Part shown: piece by piece, positions 8,009-15,741 of the stretch
Position numbering within the stretch: position 1 is the stretch's first letter
Layout of the letters: each line of letters starts with the position of its first letter
Source of the DNA: Prevotella sp. CAG:732
GTDB lineage: Bacteria > Bacteroidota > Bacteroidia > Bacteroidales > Bacteroidaceae
Reading direction: 5' to 3'
DNA length: 49,791 bases
Assembly (NCBI GenBank): GCA_000436035.1
Contig: FR893209.1
Coordinates: forward strand, 1-49,791
Program-made: the position numbers and the translations under genes
The notes under the pieces: generated by a model
Database searches by the model: none
What the model saw: the letters and a program-made list of their open reading frames with translations, nothing else
What the model was told of the DNA's origin: nothing

Positions 8009-9007
8009 CTATCTGAACGAGTCGGTCAAGAGCTTGATTTCTATTTGCGGACTGATGCGCTCGTACAATATATTATATACGGCATCGAGAATTGGCATAT
8101 TGACGTGCATGTGTCGGTTGATTTCCTTCATGCACTTGGTGCCGAAATATCCTTCGGCTATCATTTCCATCTCTATCTGCGCACTCTTCACGCTGTAGCC
8201 TTTGCCTATCATCGTACCAAAGGTGCGGTTGCGTGAGAAGTTGCTGTAACCCGTAACGAGCAAGTCGCCTAGATATACTGAGTCGTACATGCTGCGCTCT
8301 ATCGGATGGACGGCTTGCAAGAAGCGATGCATCTCCTGTACGGCGTTCGACATGAGTACAGCCTGGAAGTTGTCGCCGTATTTCAGACCGCCACAGATAC
8401 CAGCGGCAATGGCATACACGTTCTTCAATACAGAAGAATACTCAATACCAATCACGTCGCTTGAAGTCTTGGTCTTGATGTATTCGCTTGCCAAGCAGTC
8501 GTTGGCGAAGGCACGAGCCTTGTCGGTGTCGCTGCAGCCCACGGTGAGATAGCTCAGTCGCTCCAGTGCCACCTCCTCAGCATGGGAAGGACCGCCGATG
8601 CAAGCCAAGTTCTCGTAAGGCACGTCATACACCTGGTGGAAATACTCTGAGCAAACCAAGTTTTCATCAGGTACGATACCTTTGATGGCTGTGATGATAA
8701 ACTTGTCGCTGATGCGAGTCTTGAGTTTCTTGAGATGATTCTTCAGGTAAGGTGATGGGGTCACGAATACGAGCGTGTCGTAGTTCTGCACGATCTTGTT
8801 GATGTCGGAGGAGAAGAATATCTCATCCACATCGAAGCGTGCCGACATCAGATAAGCAGGGTTGTGCCCCATGCGCTTGAAGTCCTCGATGCGGTCGTCG
8901 CGACGCATATACCAACCTATGTGATGAGTATGACCCACCACAATCTTGGCTATTGCCGTAGCCCAGCTACCGCCGCCAATAATAGCAATTTTTCCGCAGT
9001 TGAACAC
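8009..9007 (-). CDS. gpsA: Glycerol-3-phosphate dehydrogenase [NAD(P)+]
   Basis: The protein makes sn-glycerol 3-phosphate from dihydroxyacetone phosphate for phospholipid synthesis. It has 332 residues, with the N-terminal Rossmann loop IIGGGSWATAIAKI (residues 9-22) and the C-terminal helical domain with VLKNVYAIAAGICGGLKYGDN (catalytic Lys plus substrate contacts). Length and motifs are normal. It lies between lysS and pgi on the same strand; the 95-base gap to lysS holds a large inverted repeat that may reduce or process the upstream transcript. Confidence 0.95.
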   Translation of the reverse strand: MFNCGKIAIIGGGSWATAIAKIVVGHTHHIGWYMRRDDRIEDFKRMGHNPAYLMSARFDVDEIFFSSDINKIVQNYDTLVFVTPSPYLKNHLKKLKTRISDKFIITAIKGIVPDENLVCSEYFHQVYDVPYENLACIGGPSHAEEVALERLSYLTVGCSDTDKARAFANDCLASEYIKTKTSSDVIGIEYSSVLKNVYAIAAGICGGLKYGDNFQAVLMSNAVQEMHRFLQAVHPIERSMYDSVYLGDLLVTGYSNFSRNRTFGTMIGKGYSVKSAQIEMEMIAEGYFGTKCMKEINRHMHVNMPILDAVYNILYERISPQIEIKLLTDSFR

Positions 9008-9038
9008 TTCGCTTTATTTAAATTATGTATTATAAATA

Positions 9039-9089
9039 ATAATGTATAAATGGGCTTTCGCCTTTACCCGTCAGGCATTTATACATTAT
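9039..9089. repeat. Inverted repeat between lysS and gpsA
   Basis: ATAATGTATAAATG (9039-9052) and its exact complement (9076-9089) flank a 23-base loop that itself contains GGCTTTCGCC. There is no clear T-run, so it could be an attenuator, a processing hairpin or a small palindromic repeat unit. Confidence 0.6.
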
Positions 9090-9102
9090 CATTTATTCTT
9101 TA

Positions 9103-10833
9103 TTATTTATTAGCTGCATCAATCCATCCCTGGATGGCATCAACAGAAGGCTTCTCGTAGCCGAGCTTGTACTTCTTATTGATTTCACCTATCTTCTGCT
9201 GCAATCCCTGGGCTTTCTCGTCCTTGATGTCAGAGATGAGGTTGAAACCAGCCTTGCGGAGCACGTATGCCCAGTCCTCAGGCACGCCAATCTCTTCCCA
9301 CTCCTTGATGCTGCTCTGTGGCATCTTCTTCTCAGGCTTCATCTGAGGGAAGAACAATACCTCCTGGATGAAGGTCTTGCCTGTCATCAACATCACGAGA
9401 CGGTCGATACCGATACCGATACCTGATGTAGGAGGCATACCATACTGCAATGCACGTAGGAAGTCTTGGTCGATGATCATTGCCTCGTCATCACCCTTGT
9501 CAGCAAGCTTCATCTGGTCGATGAAACGCTCTTCCTGGTCGATAGGGTCGTTGAGCTCAGAGTAAGCGTTGGCAAGCTCCTTGCCATTTACCATCAACTC
9601 GAAACGCTCGGTCAAGCCTGGCTTGCTGCGGTGCATCTTGGTCAATGGAGACATCTCTACAGGATAGTCGGTGATGAATGTAGGTTGGATGAAGGTACCC
9701 TCGCAGAACTCACCGAAGAGTTCGTCGATCAACTTACCCTTACCCATGGTCTCATCTACGTCCATGCCCTTCTCCTTGCAGAAGTTGCGAATCTCTTCCT
9801 CGCTCTTGCCGTTGCAGTCGAAGCCAGTCTTCTCCTTGATGGCATCGAGGATAGGGAGGCGGCGATATGGAGCCTTGAAGCTGACGATGTTACCATCAAT
9901 TTCACGCTCTGGCTTGCCGTTGACAGCGATACAGATGGTCTCCAACAACTTCTCGGTGAAAGACATCATCCAGTTGTAGTCCTTGTATTGTACGTAAAGC
10001 TCCATACAAGTGAACTCTGGGTTGTGGTTGCGGTCCATACCCTCGTTGCGGAAGTTCTTGCCAATCTCATATACACCCTCGAAACCACCTACGATGAGGC
10101 GCTTCAAATAAAGCTCGGTAGCGATACGCATGTACATATCCTGATCCAATGCGTTGAAGTGGGTGATGAATGGACGAGCGGATGCTCCACCGGCGATGCT
10201 CTGGAGGGTAGGGGTCTCTACCTCTGTGTAACCAGCTTCGTCGAGTACCTTTCTCAATGTGCGGAGTACGGTAGCACGCTGAAGGAAGGTGTCCTTCACG
10301 CCATCATTGACGATGAGGTCAACGTAGCGCTGACGATAACGCAACTCTGGGTCATCGAACTTGTCGTATGCCACGCCATCCTTGTACTTCACGATTGGGA
10401 GTGGCTTCAAGCTCTTGGAGAGCAAGCAGATTTCCTTGGCATGAACGGAAATCTCACCAGTCTGTGTACGGAAAACGAAACCCTTCACGCCGATGAAGTC
10501 ACCGATGTCGAGGAGCTTCTTGAATACTGTATTATAAAGGTCTTTGTTCTCGTCTGGACAAATCTCGTCACGAGCTACATAAACCTGAATTCTTCCTTTT
10601 GAGTCCTGCAACTCAGCAAAGCTAGCTTTACCCATGACGCGGCGGCCCATCATACGACCTGCGATAACTACCTGGCGTGGCTCGTCCTCGTCCTTGAACT
10701 CAGCTTTGATGTCGGTGCTGAATGCATTGGTTGGAAACTCTGCTGCTGGATATGGGTCAATGCCCATATCGCGCAATGTCTGAAGACTCTGTCTGCGAAC
10801 GATCTCTTGTTCGCTTAACTCTAAAATGTTCAT
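9103..10833 (-). CDS. lysS: Lysyl-tRNA synthetase, class II
   Basis: The enzyme charges tRNA-Lys. Residues about 55-150 form the OB-fold anticodon domain; the class II core follows, with motif 2 in YEIGKNFRNEGMDRNHNPEFT and motif 3 in GIGIGIDRLVMLMTG. The protein has 576 residues, about 70 more than the E. coli enzyme, because of a C-terminal extension after about residue 505 (IGVPEDWAYVLRKAGF to IQGWIDAANK) that looks like a small helix-hairpin-helix-type module; similar lengths are known in Bacteroidales. A -7 box at 10870-10877 precedes it, so it starts the lysS-gpsA-pgi-HAD set. Confidence 0.95.
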   Translation of the reverse strand: MNILELSEQEIVRRQSLQTLRDMGIDPYPAAEFPTNAFSTDIKAEFKDEDEPRQVVIAGRMMGRRVMGKASFAELQDSKGRIQVYVARDEICPDENKDLYNTVFKKLLDIGDFIGVKGFVFRTQTGEISVHAKEICLLSKSLKPLPIVKYKDGVAYDKFDDPELRYRQRYVDLIVNDGVKDTFLQRATVLRTLRKVLDEAGYTEVETPTLQSIAGGASARPFITHFNALDQDMYMRIATELYLKRLIVGGFEGVYEIGKNFRNEGMDRNHNPEFTCMELYVQYKDYNWMMSFTEKLLETICIAVNGKPEREIDGNIVSFKAPYRRLPILDAIKEKTGFDCNGKSEEEIRNFCKEKGMDVDETMGKGKLIDELFGEFCEGTFIQPTFITDYPVEMSPLTKMHRSKPGLTERFELMVNGKELANAYSELNDPIDQEERFIDQMKLADKGDDEAMIIDQDFLRALQYGMPPTSGIGIGIDRLVMLMTGKTFIQEVLFFPQMKPEKKMPQSSIKEWEEIGVPEDWAYVLRKAGFNLISDIKDEKAQGLQQKIGEINKKYKLGYEKPSVDAIQGWIDAANK

Positions 10834-10869
10834 ATTTATCTAGATATATCTATTTTTGTTATTTGTGTG

Positions 10870-10877
10870 CAAAAGTA
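10870..10877 (-). promoter_or_regulatory. -7 box of lysS
   Basis: CAAAAGTA on the plus strand reads TACTTTTG leftward, giving an expected leader of about 30 bases before the ATG at 10833. Confidence 0.6.
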
Positions 10878-10953
10878 CGAATAATTTTTCGAACTACTGC
10901 CTTATTTTATGCTTTTTAATATTATAAGGTGCATTTCTCTGTGCAAATTTGCA

Positions 10954-12045
10954 CTAAAGCTTGATGAATATCTTCTTCTTGTACATCCAAATGCCCATGA
11001 CGGCGTGGATGGCTACGAAGAAGAGGGCATAGGTGAGAGAGGCTAGATAATCGTCGGTGATGAGGCTCTGAATGAGGCTGAAGATGTCGGACTTGATGCC
11101 AAAGGAACCGAAGACGATGGCGAGGAACTCACTCATCACATACAGGAACAGTGGGTTCATGCCGAATGCTAGGAAGAGAGTTGTGGCATAAGAGTTTTTC
11201 CCTTCTGTATCTTCTCCCTTGTTGTCGATGATTTGCACTAGGATGCTTAGGAGCCAGGCGACGAAACCGCAAGTGACGAAGACGTAGCTTGGACTCCAAA
11301 TGCGCTTATTGATGCCGAAACCTATCAAGGAGAGGAAGAAACCTAACGTGAGCATCACGAGACCTGCTATCTTCAAAAACTTGATTTTCGAATGCACAGA
11401 CTGACCGGCTATCGAAATGTACTTGCAGCAGAGGAATCCTATCATCGTGTGGGCAATGGCAGGGAGGGTGCTCAACAAGCCTTCTGGGTCAACGGGACTC
11501 TTGTGGTACAAATGGTCGTAACCGAAAAGATGTAAATCGACTTGCGAGATAATGTTGACAGAGGAATCATAGGCATAACCATTGCCAAAGGTGATGATAC
11601 CCATGTAGATGACGAGCAAACCGATAATCGTGTGGATGAAATAACGATGGTTGATCGTGATGGCTAGTACCGATACGATGCCGTAGCAGAGGGCGATGCG
11701 TTGCAATACTGCCCAAATGCGAAGGTGACCGAAGTCGAGTGCATTGCCTGCACAAACCATGTCAAACCAGTTGATGCCCAAACCTATCAAGAAGAGCAGA
11801 CAGGTGCGCTTCGCTATCTTGCGATAAATGGTAGCGGAAGGTTGAAATGCCGATTTCTTCAAGGAGAGGTAAGTGGACATTCCCATCATAAAGAGAAAGA
11901 AGGGGAACACGAGGTCGCATGGGGTCAAACCGTTCCACTTGCTATGTTCTAAAATGTGATAGTTGTGCTCACCGCCATTGTTGACCAATATCATAAGGGC
12001 TACCGTGAGTCCTCGCATCACATCGAGAGATTTCAAACGCTTCAT
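10954..12045 (-). CDS. NagX-type membrane acyltransferase (heparan-alpha-glucosaminide N-acetyltransferase homologue)
   Basis: The polytopic inner-membrane protein has 363 residues and about ten hydrophobic segments. The N-terminus RLKSLDVMRGLTVALMILVN and the following PCDLVFPFFLFMMGMS are typical of the DUF1624/DUF5009 (YeiB/HGSNAT-like) group, whose eukaryotic member moves acetyl groups across the lysosomal membrane onto glucosamine. Its ATG lies one base after the stop of the GH89 gene, so the two are co-translated. In lysosomes the homologues of these two proteins carry out consecutive steps on heparan sulphate, which makes amino-sugar processing plausible. The bacterial reaction is not established. 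Confidence 0.8.
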   Translation of the reverse strand: MKRLKSLDVMRGLTVALMILVNNGGEHNYHILEHSKWNGLTPCDLVFPFFLFMMGMSTYLSLKKSAFQPSATIYRKIAKRTCLLFLIGLGINWFDMVCAGNALDFGHLRIWAVLQRIALCYGIVSVLAITINHRYFIHTIIGLLVIYMGIITFGNGYAYDSSVNIISQVDLHLFGYDHLYHKSPVDPEGLLSTLPAIAHTMIGFLCCKYISIAGQSVHSKIKFLKIAGLVMLTLGFFLSLIGFGINKRIWSPSYVFVTCGFVAWLLSILVQIIDNKGEDTEGKNSYATTLFLAFGMNPLFLYVMSEFLAIVFGSFGIKSDIFSLIQSLITDDYLASLTYALFFVAIHAVMGIWMYKKKIFIKL

Positions 12046-12046
12046 A

Positions 12047-14338
12047 TTAATTCTTAATTAGATTAACGACTTCTTTTGCTACATCCACACTGCTACCCTC
12101 AGGCTTGGAGGAGTAAGTGTTGTGCTGGAGAGTCCATGGCTCTTCGATGGCATACCAGTCGATTTGCGGACCGCTAGGCAGTGCCATTTGGAAAAGTTCG
12201 GATGCAGTCTTGTTGGCATTCTTACCACCGCCGAGGGCTTCATAGTCGGGCTTGGTGCTGGCTTCCATTTGGTCGGCGAGGGCTTTCATGTAGCTGCTCC
12301 ATCGCTTGTAATAGAAGTCCTTGAGCAAACCTTGCCACTCCTTGTGGGCATAGTCACGCAGGCCGCCCTTGTCGGCGCAAGTGCGATTGCCCCAAGTGGT
12401 GATTTGAACCCTTGCGTTCCATTCGTAGAGGTCTTTCTCGGCTGGAGTCTTGCCTAGGTTGCGAGCGGCTTCCGTCCAATGGCCCAGACGAAACTCGGAG
12501 CGTGTGCCTAGGAGCTTGTCTTGCAAGAGGAGCATATCCAAAAATCGCTTGGCATCCTTGTCGAAGTCCTTGTGAGCGAAGGCGTTATAGTCGGCGATAG
12601 TTTTCAGATACTGACGACGACCTTGGTCATCGAGGGCTTGACGACAGATGTCGACGAGGTCGTATTCGAAGTTGTTGTTGCCACGGTATTTATCTGCCAC
12701 ACTTGCCATGAGAATGGCGGCACGTCGGGTGTCCTCAGGGTCATAATAGTTGTGCATCTTCGACCAACTCTTCACTTGGAAGTTGGTGAGCGAAGGACGG
12801 CCGCAGAAGATAGGCTCGTGAGGGCCTTGCTGGTTGTTGCCCAACGGACAGTTGTAGATACTCTGGGCGAGTATCGTCCAGGCTTCCTCGATGGTCTTGT
12901 CATGTACGCCGTATCTGGCGAAACAATATTCTTTGATCCATTCCTCCTTGGTAACTTTCTCGGCACGCCATGGCAGTTCGCTCATCAACTCAAACATGAC
13001 AGGATTGTTCTCGGAACCCTCCATGGTGTAACCCCAACCATTTATTTTACCTTGACCTGTGGCGAGGTAGAAGTTGTGCAAGAGCTGGTCCATTCTGCCG
13101 TGTAATCCCACGTTGGCACCGAAGTTCTCTAGCATACAGAAGAGCCAGTGATGCTTGCCGTAACCTCCTTCTCGCTTCCAAACACTAGGAATACCAAACA
13201 TAGGACGACATTCAGAGAAGAGGTCGAGGATGAGCAAGTCGCCTTCCTTCATGTTCTCTATCATCTGTGGACGAGGATTCTCAGTCCATCCCTGAATCAC
13301 CCAGGTTGCCGTAGGATTGGTGCGCTTCATGGCATCCATCATCACCTTGCCAGCCTTGGCGTAGTCGATGGCGGCATCGTCGTTGCTCTCGTGGAATGGG
13401 TCCATCGAATAGTAGTCTGACTTGCCATAGAGACGAGTCAACTCCTTATAATATAGGTCGGCGATTTCTGAGAAACGGGGGTCGGTGGCTGATAGGTTGG
13501 CTGGTCGTTGGTAGCCATTCCACATGCCGCCGTCGGTCACGTTGAGACCCAACTTCTGCTTGGCATCGTGTGGCATCATACCGCAGTAGCCAGGCAAGAC
13601 GGGTTTCATGCCGAGCTCTTTCATGCGTGCGAGTATTTTCTTCTGCAAAGCCTCTTGCTGCTTATACCAGTTCTGTGGCAGTGGACCGCCCCAACCCTCC
13701 AGGTTGTTCATCTCCCACCAAGCCAAGAAGGCAGGACCGGCGATAAACTTGCCCACTTCCTCTTCCGTGTAACCGAGTTTCAGGAGCATGTTGCGCCATA
13801 CACACTCTTCACCCACGATGGCAAGTGGCATGTTGATGCCGTGGAGTGCCATCCAGTCGATTTCCTTCTGCCATCGGTTCCAATCCCAGAAAGCCATGGA
13901 GTAGGAGAAGGTACAGTAGTTGAAGTCGTAACGTAGCTTGAGGTCAGTTTCGTGGCGTTCCTTCTGCTTCACGGCAGGAAGAACGGCAGGGAGTTTCACC
14001 ATCATGTTGTTCCAAGCGATGTGGATGCCAGCGTGGTGCTTGAGATACCAGTTCACGCCCACGGCGATGTTGACCCAAGAGTTGCCTCGGATGATAATGG
14101 GAGAAGACTTGCTGGAAGTCTTGGAGGATGAGGCGTGGGATGCCTTGGAACCAGAAGCGCCAGCTTGGTCAATCTCGAAGAAATCCTTGTCGCTCTTGAC
14201 CAAGACAGTTTTAAACTTGTGTGATGCACCCTTGTCAATGCGCTCTAGCAGTTCATCGACAGGGTTGGCAAAGAGGTTTGTCACGAAGAAAGTACTGCTC
14301 GCAACAAAAGTCATTATCAATATAAAGATTCTTTTCAT
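12047..14338 (-). CDS. Alpha-N-acetylglucosaminidase, GH89
   Basis: The 763-residue protein has a signal peptide (MKRIFILIMTFVASSTFFVT, cleavage near residue 24) and is exported. The GH89 order is clear: an N-terminal alpha/beta domain, the barrel beginning near WDWNRWQKEIDWMALHGIN, the likely acid/base Glu317 in SMDPFHESND, the likely nucleophile Glu440 in YTMEGSENNP (positions counted here, assigned by analogy with human NAGLU), and a helical C-terminal domain ending with WYAIEEPWTLQ. It removes terminal alpha-linked GlcNAc, as in mucin or heparan-type glycans. The membrane acyltransferase follows directly. No clear promoter precedes it, only a weak -7 candidate at 14419-14426. Confidence 0.93.
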   Translation of the reverse strand: MKRIFILIMTFVASSTFFVTNLFANPVDELLERIDKGASHKFKTVLVKSDKDFFEIDQAGASGSKASHASSSKTSSKSSPIIIRGNSWVNIAVGVNWYLKHHAGIHIAWNNMMVKLPAVLPAVKQKERHETDLKLRYDFNYCTFSYSMAFWDWNRWQKEIDWMALHGINMPLAIVGEECVWRNMLLKLGYTEEEVGKFIAGPAFLAWWEMNNLEGWGGPLPQNWYKQQEALQKKILARMKELGMKPVLPGYCGMMPHDAKQKLGLNVTDGGMWNGYQRPANLSATDPRFSEIADLYYKELTRLYGKSDYYSMDPFHESNDDAAIDYAKAGKVMMDAMKRTNPTATWVIQGWTENPRPQMIENMKEGDLLILDLFSECRPMFGIPSVWKREGGYGKHHWLFCMLENFGANVGLHGRMDQLLHNFYLATGQGKINGWGYTMEGSENNPVMFELMSELPWRAEKVTKEEWIKEYCFARYGVHDKTIEEAWTILAQSIYNCPLGNNQQGPHEPIFCGRPSLTNFQVKSWSKMHNYYDPEDTRRAAILMASVADKYRGNNNFEYDLVDICRQALDDQGRRQYLKTIADYNAFAHKDFDKDAKRFLDMLLLQDKLLGTRSEFRLGHWTEAARNLGKTPAEKDLYEWNARVQITTWGNRTCADKGGLRDYAHKEWQGLLKDFYYKRWSSYMKALADQMEASTKPDYEALGGGKNANKTASELFQMALPSGPQIDWYAIEEPWTLQHNTYSSKPEGSSVDVAKEVVNLIKN

Positions 14339-14418
14339 GGTGAGAATGTAGTTTAGATTAGAAGAATCGAAATGCTCTAATGAATAGGATTTTTATTTAG
14401 AAAAAGGTTTAAATCACT

Positions 14419-14426
14419 CAAAAATA
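14419..14426 (-). promoter_or_regulatory. Weak -7 box candidate before the GH89 gene
   Basis: CAAAAATA reads TATTTTTG leftward, in the 155-base gap between aroB and the GH89 gene. The spacing to a -33 element is poor and the region is very AT-rich, so chance is possible. Confidence 0.3.
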
Positions 14427-14493
14427 TCAATGATATATATTCTCAGTTTCAAGTGGTTTAAGCCTCATTCTTAATTATTAATTCTTAATGAAA

Positions 14494-15543
14494 TCAGTAG
14501 CCCTCACGGAAGAAGTCGAGTGCCTCCTTGATTTCCTCGGTGGTGGCAGTCTGGTTGATGCGGATGTCACCGATGCCGCCCAGGAGCGTGAAGTTGATGA
14601 TGCCGTTCTGATTCTTCTTGTCGTGGTGCATCAACTCTATCAACTCAGGATAGTCATCGCAAGTGATAGGCAATGTGCCATAGTAGTCCTTGATGAACTG
14701 CACCGTCTGTCGCATCTTCTCGGTAGGGAAACCGGTCTTCACGGCACTGAGGTAGAGTTCGCAAATCAGTCCGAACGCCACAGCGTAGCCATGCAGGATA
14801 GGGTTGCGCTTCAATGCCCAACTCTCAAAGGCGTGACCGAAGGTATGTCCGAGGTTGAGTGCCTTGCGGATGCCATGCTCGTGAGGGTCTTCCTCTACGA
14901 TACGCTCCTTCACCTTCACGCTGTCAGCCACCATCTGCTGTAGGTGCTTGAGGTCAGGCTTGTCGAGGTCGAAACTTACCAACTCCTGCCACATCTCTTC
15001 TGTGGAAATCAAGCCGTGCTTCAGCATCTCTGCATAGCCAGAACAGATGTTCTCTGCATCCAAAGTACTAAGAAATTCCGTGTCGAGGATGACATATTTG
15101 GAGTCGTTGAAGACACCAATCTCATTCTTCAGTCCATTGAAGTTGATGCCCGTCTTGCCGCCCACCGAAGCATCGACCATAGCGAGCAGGGTAGTAGGGA
15201 TGTTGATGAAGTTGATGCCACGCTTGAAGGTGGAAGCGGCGAAGCCACCGAGGTCGGTCACCATGCCGCCACCTAGGTTGATGAGGCAGGAATGGCGCGA
15301 TGCACCACCTTCGCCAAGTGATTTCCATACGTGGGCGATGGTCTCCAAGTCCTTGTGGGTGTCTGTAGCACCGATGGTGATCATCTGCGCATTCTTCAGT
15401 GAGAAGAAGTTTCTCACTACAGGCAGGCATTCCTTCTGTGTCGTCTCATCCACGAGGATGAATATCTTGTCGTGCTCGCATTCGCTGAGCGCATTAGCTA
15501 TCTCACTTTCGAGATGGGTAGATATGATAATTCTCTGATTCAT
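14494..15543 (-). CDS. aroB: 3-dehydroquinate synthase
   Basis: The protein converts DAHP to 3-dehydroquinate, the second shikimate-pathway step. It has 349 residues from the ATG at 15543 (MNQRIIIS). This start is preferred over an in-frame TTG at 15570 because that codon overlaps the -7 box. Family motifs include the NAD-binding GGGMVTDLGGFAA, the metal and substrate segment NIPTTLLAMVDASVGGKTG, LNLGHTFGHAFE and the C-terminal MHHDKKN. The length is standard. It is cytosolic and is transcribed from its own promoter. Confidence 0.95.
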   Translation of the reverse strand: MNQRIIISTHLESEIANALSECEHDKIFILVDETTQKECLPVVRNFFSLKNAQMITIGATDTHKDLETIAHVWKSLGEGGASRHSCLINLGGGMVTDLGGFAASTFKRGINFINIPTTLLAMVDASVGGKTGINFNGLKNEIGVFNDSKYVILDTEFLSTLDAENICSGYAEMLKHGLISTEEMWQELVSFDLDKPDLKHLQQMVADSVKVKERIVEEDPHEHGIRKALNLGHTFGHAFESWALKRNPILHGYAVAFGLICELYLSAVKTGFPTEKMRQTVQFIKDYYGTLPITCDDYPELIELMHHDKKNQNGIINFTLLGGIGDIRINQTATTEEIKEALDFFREGY

Positions 15544-15567
15544 AACATTACGTTTTTGATTTGGCTG

Positions 15568-15575
15568 CAAAGGTA
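15568..15575 (-). promoter_or_regulatory. -7 box of aroB
   Basis: CAAAGGTA reads TACCTTTG leftward, 25 bases before the ATG at 15543. It decides the aroB start, since the longer frame would begin inside the promoter. Confidence 0.65.
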
Positions 15576-15741
15576 CGTTAAATATCTGACTTTTTCGTTA
15601 AAACGATACCTTTTTTTGACCTCTTTCACGTCTTTTTATAAGATATGTGTGCTTATTTGTAATAAAATCGCATATTTATAGTTTAAACTTTGGATAAAAA
15701 CAAGCGTCTAACTAACAAAATCAAAAAAAGATAAGGTAACA

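Noticed and set aside
9466..10602. Long open frame (378 codons) antisense to lysS
   Set aside because: It lies fully inside lysS on the other strand, has no family features and arises from the codon bias of the real gene; the same holds for long antisense frames over pgi (6582-7658) and the outer-membrane protein (16765-17679).
14469..14487. AT-rich TTAATTATTAATTCTTAAT motif at gene ends (also near 12049-12060 and 31847-31867)
   Set aside because: Similar short strings recur beside stop codons, but they are simple AT-rich sequence and could not be separated from background composition.
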